Source: an uncultured Tolumonas sp.
GTDB lineage: Bacteria; Pseudomonadota; Gammaproteobacteria; Enterobacterales; Aeromonadaceae
Length of the DNA: 64,000 nt
Reading direction: 5' to 3'
Assembly: GCF_963556105.2 (NCBI RefSeq)
Contig: NZ_OY829948.1
Location: 62,001 to 126,000, forward strand
Part shown: piece after piece, positions 42,047-51,982 of the stretch
Numbering within the stretch: the first letter of the stretch is position 1
How the letters are laid out: every line of letters begins with the position of its first letter
Notes under the pieces: generated by a model
Database searches by the model: none
Told to the model about the DNA's origin: nothing
Seen by the model: the letters and a program-made list of their open reading frames with translations, nothing else
Translations under genes and position numbers: made by a program

Positions 42047-43486
42047 ATGTTAAGAAGAACTAAAATCGTGACCACACTCGGTCCGGCAACTGATCGCGAA
42101 GGCGTTCTGGAAGGGATTTTGGAAGCCGGTGCCAACATGGTACGCATGAACTTTTCTCACGGCACAGCGGAAGATCATATTGCCCGCGCGAAGCATATTC
42201 GTGAACTGGCGGCTCGTTTAGGTAAATCCATTGCAATTCTGGGCGACCTGCAAGGCCCTAAAATTCGTGTGTCTACATTCAAAGACAACAAGATTATGTT
42301 GAAAGTGGGTGACAAATTCCTGCTGGATGCCGAGCTGGGTAAAGGTGAAGGTACACAGGAACAAGTCGGTATCGACTACAAGAAACTGCCGGAAGATGTG
42401 ATCAGCGGTGATATTCTGTTACTGGATGATGGCCGTGTGCAGTTGAAAGTAGACAGCGTTGATGGCAGCAAAATTTTCACTACCGTGACTGTGGGTGGCC
42501 CACTGTCTAACAACAAAGGGATCAACAAAAAAGGCGGCGGTCTGTCTGCCCCTGCGTTGACTGAAAAAGACAAAGCTGACATCAAAACTGCCGCATTGAT
42601 GCAAGTTGACTATCTGGCTGTTTCTTTCCCACGTAACGGTGCGGATCTGAACTATGCACGTGAACTGGCCCGTGAAGCAGGTTGTAACGCTAAGATCGTG
42701 GCTAAAGTTGAACGTGCAGAAACAGTTGCTACTGACGAAGCGATGGAAGACATCATTCTGGCTTCTGACGTGGTGATGGTTGCTCGTGGTGACTTGGGTG
42801 TGGAAATCGGCGACTCTGAGCTGATGGGTGTGCAGAAAAAACTGATCCGCAGTGCCCGTAAGCTGAATCGTGTTGTTATTACAGCAACCCAGATGATGGA
42901 ATCGATGATCAAAGCACCGATGCCAACACGTGCCGAAGTCATGGACGTTGCCAACGCAGTATTAGATGGTACTGACGCCGTCATGCTGTCAGCTGAAACT
43001 GCTGCAGGCGATTTCCCAATTGAAACTGTAACGGCAATGGCTAACGTATGTCTGGGTGCAGAAAAACACCCAAGCGTTAACGTGTCTAATCACCGTATGA
43101 CTTATACATTCAGTTCGGTTGAAGAAACTATCGCAATGAGCACCATGTATGCAGCTAACCACATGCAGGGTGTTAAAGGTATTGTCGCGATGACCGAATC
43201 AGGCACCACCCCACTGCTGATGTCACGCTTAAGCTCTGGTCTGCCAATTTTTGCTCTGTCTCGTCATCAACAAACATTGAACTGGTGTTCTCTGTATCGT
43301 GGCGTAACGCCAGTTTATTTCGATGCGGATGAATCACAACCAGTGATCCAGAATTGCCGTGACGCAATTTCCGAGCTGAAAAGCCGCGGTTATCTGAAAG
43401 CTGGCGATCTGATCTTGATCACTTACGGCGACAAAATTGAAAGTATTGGCGGTACAAATACTTGTAAGATGATGATTGTAGAATAA
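42047..43486 (+). CDS. pykA: Pyruvate kinase (PykA type)
   Basis: Converts phosphoenolpyruvate and ADP to pyruvate and ATP. The 479-residue protein aligns with E. coli PykA rather than Pyk[39 protein letters not shown] and the catalytic-lysine region [10 protein letters not shown] are all visible. The ATG at 42047 is preferred because GGAG lies six bases upstream; an ATG 12 bases earlier overlaps that site. Same strand as hexR, 192 bases downstream, which matches the hexR-pykA neighbourhood of E. coli in gene content. Confidence 0.95.
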   Translation: MLRRTKIVTTLGPATDREGVLEGILEAGANMVRMNFSHGTAEDHIARAKHIRELAARLGKSIAILGDLQGPKIRVSTFKDNKIMLKVGDKFLLDAELGKGEGTQEQVGIDYKKLPEDVISGDILLLDDGRVQLKVDSVDGSKIFTTVTVGGPLSNNKGINKKGGGLSAPALTEKDKADIKTAALMQVDYLAVSFPRNGADLNYARELAREAGCNAKIVAKVERAETVATDEAMEDIILASDVVMVARGDLGVEIGDSELMGVQKKLIRSARKLNRVVITATQMMESMIKAPMPTRAEVMDVANAVLDGTDAVMLSAETAAGDFPIETVTAMANVCLGAEKHPSVNVSNHRMTYTFSSVEETIAMSTMYAANHMQGVKGIVAMTESGTTPLLMSRLSSGLPIFALSRHQQTLNWCSLYRGVTPVYFDADESQPVIQNCRDAISELKSRGYLKAGDLILITYGDKIESIGGTNTCKMMIVE

Positions 43487-43503
43487 TTTCTACAATGCGG
43501 AAC

Positions 43504-43530
43504 AACGCCGGCACTTGCCGGCGTTTTTTT
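43504..43530 (+). terminator. Rho-independent terminator of pykA
   Basis: Nine-base stem aacgccggc/gccggcgtt with a four-base loop, followed by seven Ts. The T-run overlaps the end of the convergent HD-GYP gene by two bases. Confidence 0.93.
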
Positions 43531-44785
43531 ATACCGTTTGAATAATTCGCTGATAAGTTACACTCGCCTTCTGTTGAGCAAGAAACCTGACTTCATCAAT
43601 TTCAATGAGATGTTGGCATAACAATCGATAAACTGTATCAGTGTCTTTTGGTTTTAACATTCCCACTAGCGCCTCCATCGCCTCACTCAGTGGCATTGAT
43701 TTACGATAAGGGCGATCTTCTCTCAGCGCAGTAAATACATCGGCATAAGTTATGATCCGCGCTTCTTCTGAAAGTGAGCGACCATCTAAGCCAAATGGAT
43801 AACCGGAACCGTCTGTTTTTTCATGATGATTACTGGCCCAGGCACAAATATCAGCCAGTACATTTAATTCACTCAAGATTGAATTAGTATAAAAAGCATG
43901 TGCTTTCATGCGGTTAAATTCTTTTGCCGTTAATTTATCCGGTTTGTTTAGAATTTCGCTCGGCACCGCGATTTTGCCAATATCATGTAAATAACCCGCA
44001 ACCCGTAATTTACGGCTTTTTTCCTCTGAAAATGGTTTTAGTTTTGCTAATTCATAAGCAACCGCAGCCACCCCTGCAGAGTGTGTAGAGGTAAATTGAC
44101 TTCGGAAATCGATCACATGAGAAAAGGTAAGAGCTAAAGACTCCAATACATTAATATCGACATGAATAGGTGGTTCATAGGCCAAAGTACGGTGCAATAA
44201 TGTTTCCATTGCACAACCGTCTAGCCGTAGCCAAAAAGCATCATGTAATGATGCCCGCAGAAATGCCTCAACCAATTCTGGTTTAAACACTAAACCAGAT
44301 AAAGCCTGGGTAACGTCTCTAATTCTTTCGGTCTGATCTAAAATCCAAACATTAGGATCAATAGAAATATCAATGCGATCTGCCAGATGTAATAGGAAAC
44401 TTTCTTCTGGAACAATGTCATCGCCAACCAAAACACCGTCGCCGTTGTGCCAATAATGATGATGAAAACGGATCACGGGAACGATATCGGCAAAATAGGC
44501 GAAATCACACAACATGCCAGCCCCTAATGCGGCATGAGGATGATCTTCTTCGACATCCATTTGCAACAATTCTGCTTTTTCAGAAGAAGAAACGGCACCG
44601 ATATCATGTAACACTGCGGCTAATATCAATCGGCGTTTCTGTTCCGCATTCCATCCTGCTTCATCGGCAATCGCTTCAGCTAATATTGCTACTCGGAGAT
44701 GATGTTGATGGACAAACGAACTGACCATATCAATCGAATGTGCCAGTGAAATGATAATGTCTTGAAGCTTAAGTTCTGGGTGCAT
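43529..44785 (-). CDS. Tandem-HD protein with HD-GYP c-di-GMP phosphodiesterase domain
   Basis: 418 residues. The C-terminal domain (about 225-400) is a canonical HD-GYP: HDIGK in YLHDIGKIAVP and HHEKTDGSGYPFGLDG, the GYP signature, which predicts hydrolysis of c-di-GMP. The N-terminal domain (about 20-140) is a second, diverged HD fold with LHDIGA and FHHHYWHNGDGV but no GYP, likely regulatory. No signal peptide or membrane helix is seen. GAGAGGG precedes the ATG. It is the last gene of the signalling locus, about 210 bases after the GGEEF cyclase gene, and may have its own promoter. Confidence 0.92.
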   Translation of the reverse strand: MHPELKLQDIIISLAHSIDMVSSFVHQHHLRVAILAEAIADEAGWNAEQKRRLILAAVLHDIGAVSSSEKAELLQMDVEEDHPHAALGAGMLCDFAYFADIVPVIRFHHHYWHNGDGVLVGDDIVPEESFLLHLADRIDISIDPNVWILDQTERIRDVTQALSGLVFKPELVEAFLRASLHDAFWLRLDGCAMETLLHRTLAYEPPIHVDINVLESLALTFSHVIDFRSQFTSTHSAGVAAVAYELAKLKPFSEEKSRKLRVAGYLHDIGKIAVPSEILNKPDKLTAKEFNRMKAHAFYTNSILSELNVLADICAWASNHHEKTDGSGYPFGLDGRSLSEEARIITYADVFTALREDRPYRKSMPLSEAMEALVGMLKPKDTDTVYRLLCQHLIEIDEVRFLAQQKASVTYQRIIQTV

Positions 44786-44995
44786 GGCAACCCTCTCTTA
44801 TTGTCGGACGTCAATCAAACTCAAGAACTAGCGGTAGCTATTGAAACTATAGTAATCCAAAGCAAAGTCCATTCAATATTTGTGGTTTATTTTATGCTCA
44901 TGAGGCGGTTAAAAAAGCGAATGGTCAAAACGGATATGCAGAAAAGCGGATGATTAAAGTGAAGTTCAATTCATTTCATTAAACGTGTGACTGCT

Positions 44996-46291
44996 TTACG
45001 CGATACAAACCCTATTGCGTCCAGCGTGTTTAGCGCAGTACAGCGCTTCATCCGCCTGACTAAGCAGAGCGTAGAGATTGTAATCAGAGGAAGTTGGCGT
45101 ACTGATGCCTATTGATATGGTAAATCGCATAATTACTTCGCCGTTATGCAGTGGGATCTCGGCCATTTCGACGGAACTTCTAAGACGTTCGGCAACTACC
45201 GCCGCACATTCCTGGCCTGTTTCTGGCAGAAAAATAGCAAACTCTTCCCCACCAATACGCCCTTCAATATCAGCAACACGTAGCGTTTTTTGAAAGATAT
45301 CGGCCAGCGTAATCAACACCTGATCGCCAGATTTATGGCCATAGGTGTCGTTTATAATTTTGAAGTTATCGATATCGATCATTAAGATCGAGAAGTTATG
45401 GCCATAACGTGAAGCTTTTTTTATTTCTCGTTCAGCCAACTCCATGAAATAACCACGATTATTTAATCCGGTCAGATAATCTTGCCGGGCCTGTAATTCC
45501 AGTTTTGTCAGTAACGCTTTGCGTTCCGTCATATCGCGGCTGATTTCCATGATCGCAACAGGCCGATCATTTTCATCCCGTTTTACGGCCCAGCGGCTGG
45601 CAACGACAATGCGGGCACCATTTTTGGTGACATGTTCTAATTCGCCTTCCCATTGCCCAGTGCGAAATAAAATATCTTCGATTTCTGCCAGCGGTTGTGG
45701 AAACTGGGTCTCTAGCAGTTGATGCATATCTTGGTCTCGAACATCCTCCTGTGACCAACCATAAGTGCGCTCCGCACCCTGATTCCAAAAGGTCACAAAA
45801 TGATTCATATCGCGAACAATAATGGCGTCATGAGCCAAATCGAGTAATTCCGCTTGTTCAATGACCTGTCTTTCTGCTTTTTTTCGTTCAGTAATATCAG
45901 TATGCGTACCTGACATCATGAGTGGTGAACCATCCTCAGCCCAGCTAACCACCTTGCCATGCGTAAGAACGTATTTCCATTCACCTGATTTGGTTCGGAT
46001 TCGCAACTCGACCTGATGACAGGGAATTTTTCCGGCTAAATGCAAATTGATCGACTCTATCGCTTTTGCCAAGTCATCGGGATGAACATGTGTAGCCCAG
46101 TTATCAATGGTGAAATCACCTTCACCGGGTTCATAGCATAACATTGTCTCAAAACGGTCACTGACGATGAACTGCCGACTAGGTAGCTTCCAGTCCCAGA
46201 AGCCTTGCTCAGACCCTTCTAAAACACGTTTAAGGCGTGCTTCACTTTCTTGCAACGTTAATGGTTCTTCGCCCATTTTTTTATTTTTCAT
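44996..46291 (-). CDS. PAS-PAS-GGDEF diguanylate cyclase (GGEEF)
   Basis: 431 residues: two PAS domains with PAC tails (about 16-140 and 145-258, each ending in DxTERK), then a GGDEF domain. The active-site motif is GGEEF at 347-351, a functional variant, and the inhibitory I-site RxxD is present at 338-341 (RVAD). This predicts an active, product-inhibited cyclase that makes c-di-GMP. No membrane segment is seen, so sensing is cytoplasmic. Its ATG overlaps the stop of the upstream PAS-GGDEF-EAL gene by four bases, so the two are translationally coupled. Confidence 0.93.
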   Translation of the reverse strand: MKNKKMGEEPLTLQESEARLKRVLEGSEQGFWDWKLPSRQFIVSDRFETMLCYEPGEGDFTIDNWATHVHPDDLAKAIESINLHLAGKIPCHQVELRIRTKSGEWKYVLTHGKVVSWAEDGSPLMMSGTHTDITERKKAERQVIEQAELLDLAHDAIIVRDMNHFVTFWNQGAERTYGWSQEDVRDQDMHQLLETQFPQPLAEIEDILFRTGQWEGELEHVTKNGARIVVASRWAVKRDENDRPVAIMEISRDMTERKALLTKLELQARQDYLTGLNNRGYFMELAEREIKKASRYGHNFSILMIDIDNFKIINDTYGHKSGDQVLITLADIFQKTLRVADIEGRIGGEEFAIFLPETGQECAAVVAERLRSSVEMAEIPLHNGEVIMRFTISIGISTPTSSDYNLYALLSQADEALYCAKHAGRNRVCIA

Positions 46292-48411
46292 ATCACTAAC
46301 TCGGTGGTTATCACTTGGGCGATTAATTGTTCTTGTAACTGTTCGATCGGCAATGGGCGACCGAACAAATATCCTTGATAAGCGTGGCAGCCTAAACTCG
46401 CCAGCAACACGCGTTGTATTTCAGTTTCCACGCCTTCCGCAATCACCGATAACCCCATCGTCTGACTGAGATCGATAATCGTCTGGGCTATTGCAGCGCT
46501 ATTCGGGTCATCCAATAGATCCCGAACGAACGAGCGATCAATTTTTAGCTGATCTAAGGGTAGCCGGCGCAAATAAGCGAGCGATGAATAACCCGTACCA
46601 AAATCATCAAGCGAAAAACCAACGCCATGCGCTTTGAGTGCTGACATTTTGGCAATGACTTCATCCACTTTCTCGACTAACAGACTTTCGGTCAACTCCA
46701 GTTTCAATTGTTGCGCGTTAGCACCCGTTTTATGCAAAATTTCCAGCACTTGTTCAACAAAATCAGCGCAGTTGAACTGAACAGGGCTGACATTCACCGA
46801 TAATGTCAGTGCTGCACTTTCAGGTTTTAATGCCCAATCTGCCAGTTGAGAACAGGCGGTTTCCAACACCCAGAACCCCAGAGGTTTGATCAAACCCGAT
46901 TCTTCTGCCACAGGAATAAATTCGACTGGTGAAACAAGCCCAACGCCAGGGCGCTCCCATCTGACTAACGCTTCAGCACCGGTAATGTGCCCTTCATGAT
47001 TAACCTGAGGTTGGTAATACAACCGGAACTGCTGCTCACGTAATGCCTCTTGCAAACCATTTAACAATTCAGCACGTAATGTGACGGCTTTTTGCATTTC
47101 CAGATCAAAAAATCGCAGCGAATTCCGACCTGATGACTTTGCTTCATACATCGCTAAATCGGCTTGTTTCAGTAATTCATCAACATTAGCCTGCCGGGAA
47201 AATAATGTAATGCCGATACTCACGCTGCCCAGATATTTATGATTATCAATTTGATAAATCTGATTCAACGCCTCCAATATTTTCCGGCCTGCCGCTTCGG
47301 CTTGGGTGGCTGCTTCCGGCTGACTCTGAGAAAGATCTTCCAGCATCACCAGAAATTCATCCCCGCCTAAGCGCGCGACGGTATCATTTTTTCGGATACA
47401 GGCAGTTAAGCGCTCCGCCACCTGTTGCAACAGTCGGTCACCGATATCATGGCCTAACGTGTCATTGAGCGTTTTGAAATTATCTAAATCAATAAACAGT
47501 AAAGCGCCCACGCTTTGATTGCGGGCACTAGCAGCAATGGCTTGCTGTAATCGATCGAGTAATAAGCGACGATTGGGTAATCGGGTCAGCGGGTCATAGA
47601 ACGCCAGATGCATGATCTGTGCTTCGGCATCTTTACGCTGCGTGATATCAATTTGGGAACAGACGTAGTGGGTAATTTCTCCTTTTTCATCCCGTACTGC
47701 AGTTATAGTGATCCAATTAGCATAGACCTCACCACTCTTTCGTCTATTCCATATCTCACCTTGCCAAAAGCCGCTATCCAGTAAACTCTGCCACATCGCT
47801 TCATAATACGCAGCCGGATGATAATCAGAACGAATGAGCCTTGGTGTCTGCCCTACGGCTTCTTCCGCTGAGTACCCCGTCGTCAACGTGAATGCCTGAT
47901 TAACGCGCAGAATGACGCCCTGCGCATCGGTAATAAACATACCTTGCTGGGATTCAAAAGCTGCAGCTGCAATACGTAATTCCGCTTCAGCACGAACAAG
48001 GCTGCTCATATCCGCATCCATACAAAACAGTACGGGCGGATGATTGGGGATTGCAATAACAGTGTGACTGGAATGCACATGAACGGCATGCCCATTCTTG
48101 TGTCTCAATTCTAAGCGACCAGCGGGAATACCCTGCCCTGATTCAAACATCCAGCTCACAGCGCCTTCAACTTCCTGTCGAATATCTGCCGGAATGATGA
48201 GATCTAACAGATTGCCGCCCAGCGCTTCTTCAGCGGTATAACCGTAAATTTTTTCTGATGCTTGGTTCCAGTAAACCACCGTGCCGTTTGGCAAATATCC
48301 TTGAATGGACATGGCATCGGCTTCGTCGAATAGCTTTTTGAAACGAGCTTCGCTGACTTCTCTGGAATGTTTTTCATCCCGAAATGCAGAATAAGGTGTT
48401 ATTTCCGCCAT
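46288..48411 (-). CDS. PAS-PAS-GGDEF-EAL dual-domain c-di-GMP enzyme
   Basis: 707 residues: PAS (about 20-140), PAS/PAC (about 145-265), GGDEF (about 270-430) and EAL (about 440-695). The cyclase motif is intact, GGDEF at 349-353 with RxxD (RKND) at 340-343. The phosphodiesterase motifs are intact too: EALVRW (480-482 for EAL), [25 protein letters not shown] and AEGVE. The net direction cannot be told from sequence. The ATG at 48411 has AGAG upstream; a GTG six bases earlier is also possible. It lies 187 bases after the REC remnant and overlaps the GGEEF cyclase gene by four bases. Confidence 0.93.
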   Translation of the reverse strand: MAEITPYSAFRDEKHSREVSEARFKKLFDEADAMSIQGYLPNGTVVYWNQASEKIYGYTAEEALGGNLLDLIIPADIRQEVEGAVSWMFESGQGIPAGRLELRHKNGHAVHVHSSHTVIAIPNHPPVLFCMDADMSSLVRAEAELRIAAAAFESQQGMFITDAQGVILRVNQAFTLTTGYSAEEAVGQTPRLIRSDYHPAAYYEAMWQSLLDSGFWQGEIWNRRKSGEVYANWITITAVRDEKGEITHYVCSQIDITQRKDAEAQIMHLAFYDPLTRLPNRRLLLDRLQQAIAASARNQSVGALLFIDLDNFKTLNDTLGHDIGDRLLQQVAERLTACIRKNDTVARLGGDEFLVMLEDLSQSQPEAATQAEAAGRKILEALNQIYQIDNHKYLGSVSIGITLFSRQANVDELLKQADLAMYEAKSSGRNSLRFFDLEMQKAVTLRAELLNGLQEALREQQFRLYYQPQVNHEGHITGAEALVRWERPGVGLVSPVEFIPVAEESGLIKPLGFWVLETACSQLADWALKPESAALTLSVNVSPVQFNCADFVEQVLEILHKTGANAQQLKLELTESLLVEKVDEVIAKMSALKAHGVGFSLDDFGTGYSSLAYLRRLPLDQLKIDRSFVRDLLDDPNSAAIAQTIIDLSQTMGLSVIAEGVETEIQRVLLASLGCHAYQGYLFGRPLPIEQLQEQLIAQVITTELVI

Positions 48412-48598
48412 ATACACTCTGCCATGTTTGTTTTAATCGATAGAAAACCTAGTCCGATAACAACAGACATGATCTATTTATATATTAGGAATGTGATTTT
48501 TTCCTCTCTACTTGAGCGCGGTGTGAGCAACTTACTGAAGTAATTGTATTGTGACGGTATTCAGCAATCACAGCGGCTTTTTCTGCCTGAAATGCTAG

Positions 48599-49033
48599 TC
48601 AACTTGTTGATCCAAGCGTTGTTGTGCTTGTTGCCACATATGCGTTTAAAACTGAATATTGCAATATTTTCGACTGTAAGACCTCGTAATAACGAAAGGC
48701 TTCGCGAATAACCTCTTTTAATTCCGTATCATCCCAAGGTTTTGTCAGAAAACGGTATATTTCGCTACGATTGATAGATTCTGCGATGCTATCAACATTA
48801 CTGTAACCACTGAGAACAATCCGAACCACACTAGGGTGGATAACGCGCGCACGAGCTAGGAATTCAATACCCGTCATTCCAGGCATTCGTTGATCGCAAA
48901 TAATCACACCGACCTGATTGTCAGCCAATAGCTGCAATGCTGTTTCCCCATTTGCAGCGGTCAATATACGATAGTTTTCTCGGCGTAATGAACGCATCAA
49001 TGCGGATAACACATTCGGTCCATCATTAACGAA
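48599..49033 (-). pseudogene. REC-domain remnant, in frame behind the EAL gene's stop codon
   Basis: From a GTG at 49012 the frame encodes 137 residues that cover most of a response-regulator receiver: phosphoacceptor aspartate in IICDQRMPGMTG, the T/S position in LSGYS, and lysine in LTKPWDD. The first strand is missing. Reading upstream in the same frame gives FVNDGPN before a TAA, where a normal receiver would read LFVDDEPN, so the acidic pair is damaged and the TAA sits where Leu is expected. No ribosome-binding site precedes the GTG. The C-terminal tail (after YSVLNAYV) looks unlike coding sequence, while another frame there reads HMWQQAQQRLDQQVD and stops, which suggests a second frameshift. 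Confidence 0.7.
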
Positions 49034-51982
49034 TTACACCGTGCAGGAGCCCTCATCATTTATTGGGATCGCTAGTGGTTCATAACTGTTCAAAAACGCC
49101 TCAATTTCATTAACTGGCAAGGGTTTACTAACCAAATAGCCTTGCATAAAATCACATTGCAGGAAGCGCAGATATTTTGCCTGAGCCAATTCCTCTACCC
49201 CTTCCGCAATTATTTCCAGACCTAGGCTATGACCCAACGCAATAACTGCTTGAACGATCGAGGCATCACCACTGTTCACCAATATTTTTCGCACAAACGA
49301 GATATCAATCTTGAGCTTATGCACAGCCAGTTGTTGAAGGTAAGCCAGTGAAGAATAACCTGTTCCAAAATCATCAATTGACAGGCAAACGCCTAATGCC
49401 TTCAACTCACTAAGCGATTTGATAGCGCTCGTCAGATTAGACATGACAGAGCTTTCCGTGATTTCTAGTTCCAAACTTTCGGGTTGAATGCCAGTTTCAA
49501 TAATGATTTTTTTAACCATGGTGGCAAAATCGCCTCGGCCTAATTGAACGGCAGAAACATTAACGGCGATGAACCCAAGAGTTGGTCGGGATAGCGACCA
49601 TGTTTTAATTTGATAACAAGCTGTTTTCAACACCCATTCACCGAGCGGAACAATCAGCCCGCATTCTTCGGCTAAGGGAATAAAGCTAGATGGCGGGATC
49701 ATACCCCGACTAGGGTGCTGCCAGCGGACTAACGCTTCGAACCCAACAATCTGGCCATTAACCAGATCGATTTGTGGCTGATAAAACAACCGCAGTTCAT
49801 TTTCTTTTATTGCTCGTCTTAAATCCGCTTCCAGCGTCAATCGAGCCTTAGCTAGACTGGTCATTTCAGGTGAAAAAAACCGCAGCAGACCACGGCCTTG
49901 TGATTTAGCTTGATGAAGAGCAGCATCGCCATGGGATTGCAAACTTTCTGCATCCAAGCCATCTTCCGGGTACAGCGCAATGCCTATATTCACTCCGCTA
50001 TAAACCTGATGACCATCTACATTGAACGGTTCATTAAATGCGTCAATGATCTGTTGGGCCACCAAATCAGGACCAAGAACATGTTCATTTTGTTCAAGAA
50101 TGATATTAAATACATCGCCACCCACGCGAGCAATGGCATTCACATTTGGTAACAGCTCTCTTAGTCGATGAGCTACTTCAATCAATAACTTATCGCCTAG
50201 ACTCGGCCCCAAGCTTTCGTTGATCATTTTAAAATTAACGAGATCGAAAAATAACAGCGCAAACCGGGTACGGTTTTGCTCGTTTTGCTGAATGGCATGA
50301 AATAATAGTTCATGAAAAAGTACACGATTGGGTAATTCGGTTAACGGATCGCGATGAACGAGAAAATCGAGTTTTTGCTCTGTTCGTTTGATCTGACTCA
50401 GATCTGAAAAAACAGCAATATGGTGTGTGCGTATACCCTGTGCATTGCGGATCACACTGATATTAAACAGCGCAGGGAAAATCGAACCATTTTTATGCCG
50501 GTTCCAGATTTCACCTTGCCATGCACCAGTTGTATCGATAGCTCGCCACATTGTCTGATAAAAATCACGTTCATGCCGACCAGATCTCAGCAAACCAGGG
50601 TTACACCCTATAACTTCTTGCGCACTAAATCCGGTAATTTCGGTAAAGGCATGGTTGACACTCAGGATATGATTTTGCGTATCTGTGATAACGACCCCTT
50701 CCGTCGTGTTTTCAAGCACCGCAGCCGCTAAATGGAGGTTTTCTTCCGCTCGGCGTCGCTCAGTGATATCACGATGAGTACCTCGACATCCGGTATGGTT
50801 CCCCATCGCATCGTAAACAAACAGACATACATGCTCAATCCAGCGTTCAGCACCATCCTGTCGGCGGATGCGAAAAATCAAAGGTGTTTGTTTATTCTTA
50901 TCCGCACAATTTGTTGGGCCACACCTATGCCAAGCAGGAAGATCTTCCGGATAAATAATTTTATCCATCAAATGGGCATCAGCAAAAAAATCTGCCGGGG
51001 TATAGCCGGAAATATCGGCACAGGCGGGTGAAACATAAAGATAACTGCCATCCTGTGCTAACCAGTATTCCCAGTTAGGCGAATAGTCAGCAAGAGTGCG
51101 GTATTTTTCCTCACTTTTCTCCAGCAAGGCGGTACGTTGCGCCACCAGCTGTTCAAGAAAACCTCTTAATCGACTAAGTTCAAGATGGGTGCGAATTCGA
51201 GCCCGGACCTCCTCAATTTCAAACGGTTTGGTGATGTAATCAGCGGCGCCAACGTCGAACCCGTGCACCTTGTCTTCTGAGGAATCAACGACCGTAATGA
51301 AAATGATCGGGATCCGATTGCCCGCTGGCGTCATTTTGATCTGACGACAAACTTCCACACCATCTATATCCGGCATCATGATGTCGAGCAAAATAAGGTC
51401 TGGCGGCATAGCGCCTTGTGCCAGTTCAATCGCTTTACGTCCATTATTAGCGACCATGATCCTATAGTCATCTTTCAGAACTTCTAACAGCGCATGGATA
51501 TTTTCGGGAACATCATCGACGACTAAGAGTGTCGGAACTTCACCAGGCGGAAGACGTCTCATTGCATCCAACAATATAGGCGTTTTGCGATACCTTTTTA
51601 GCTCCAGTTGATTTTGCACACGTAGACGCAATAATTCAGCATTAACCGGCTTGGTAATGTAATCAGCAACACCCAGTTTAAGTCCTCTTTCTTCATCAAT
51701 GGCTTCAGATAGTGCTGTGACAAAAATAACCGGAATATCGGCGGTAGCTGGTTCAGCTTTAAGTCTGGCAAGAACAGAATAACCATCCATGCCGGGCATC
51801 TTTATATCCAGTAAGATCAGTTCCGGTTGTGGCTGGCGTTGTGCTATTTCCAGTGCTTTTTCCCCACTGGTGGCAGCAGAAATAACATAGTCATCTCGCA
51901 GAATATTCATTAATGCATGCAGATTTTCATTAACATCATCCACAATGAGGATCCTGGGGCGTTTATTCGAGTGCTCATTCAT
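49034..51982 (-). CDS. REC-REC-PAS-PAS-GGDEF(degenerate)-EAL response regulator
   Basis: 982 residues. Two receiver domains carry phosphoacceptors D59 (LLDIKMPG) and D200 (LLDIMMPD). Two PAS domains follow (about 290-410 and 415-535). The GGDEF domain has GGDVF at 621-625, a disrupted metal-site region ([12 protein letters not shown]) and no RxxD I-site, so it should not make c-di-GMP. The EAL domain is complete ([33 protein letters not shown]), so the protein is probably a phosphorylation-controlled phosphodiesterase. The ATG at 51982 overlaps the kinase gene's end by eight bases; a GTG at 51991 is possible. The C-terminus may be truncated (see the REC remnant). Confidence 0.92.
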   Translation of the reverse strand: MNEHSNKRPRILIVDDVNENLHALMNILRDDYVISAATSGEKALEIAQRQPQPELILLDIKMPGMDGYSVLARLKAEPATADIPVIFVTALSEAIDEERGLKLGVADYITKPVNAELLRLRVQNQLELKRYRKTPILLDAMRRLPPGEVPTLLVVDDVPENIHALLEVLKDDYRIMVANNGRKAIELAQGAMPPDLILLDIMMPDIDGVEVCRQIKMTPAGNRIPIIFITVVDSSEDKVHGFDVGAADYITKPFEIEEVRARIRTHLELSRLRGFLEQLVAQRTALLEKSEEKYRTLADYSPNWEYWLAQDGSYLYVSPACADISGYTPADFFADAHLMDKIIYPEDLPAWHRCGPTNCADKNKQTPLIFRIRRQDGAERWIEHVCLFVYDAMGNHTGCRGTHRDITERRRAEENLHLAAAVLENTTEGVVITDTQNHILSVNHAFTEITGFSAQEVIGCNPGLLRSGRHERDFYQTMWRAIDTTGAWQGEIWNRHKNGSIFPALFNISVIRNAQGIRTHHIAVFSDLSQIKRTEQKLDFLVHRDPLTELPNRVLFHELLFHAIQQNEQNRTRFALLFFDLVNFKMINESLGPSLGDKLLIEVAHRLRELLPNVNAIARVGGDVFNIILEQNEHVLGPDLVAQQIIDAFNEPFNVDGHQVYSGVNIGIALYPEDGLDAESLQSHGDAALHQAKSQGRGLLRFFSPEMTSLAKARLTLEADLRRAIKENELRLFYQPQIDLVNGQIVGFEALVRWQHPSRGMIPPSSFIPLAEECGLIVPLGEWVLKTACYQIKTWSLSRPTLGFIAVNVSAVQLGRGDFATMVKKIIIETGIQPESLELEITESSVMSNLTSAIKSLSELKALGVCLSIDDFGTGYSSLAYLQQLAVHKLKIDISFVRKILVNSGDASIVQAVIALGHSLGLEIIAEGVEELAQAKYLRFLQCDFMQGYLVSKPLPVNEIEAFLNSYEPLAIPINDEGSCTV

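Noticed and set aside
48599-49012. Stand-alone intact response regulator gene
   Set aside because: The first beta strand and acidic pair are missing or mutated, no ribosome-binding site is present, and the frame continues from the upstream gene's stop codon.
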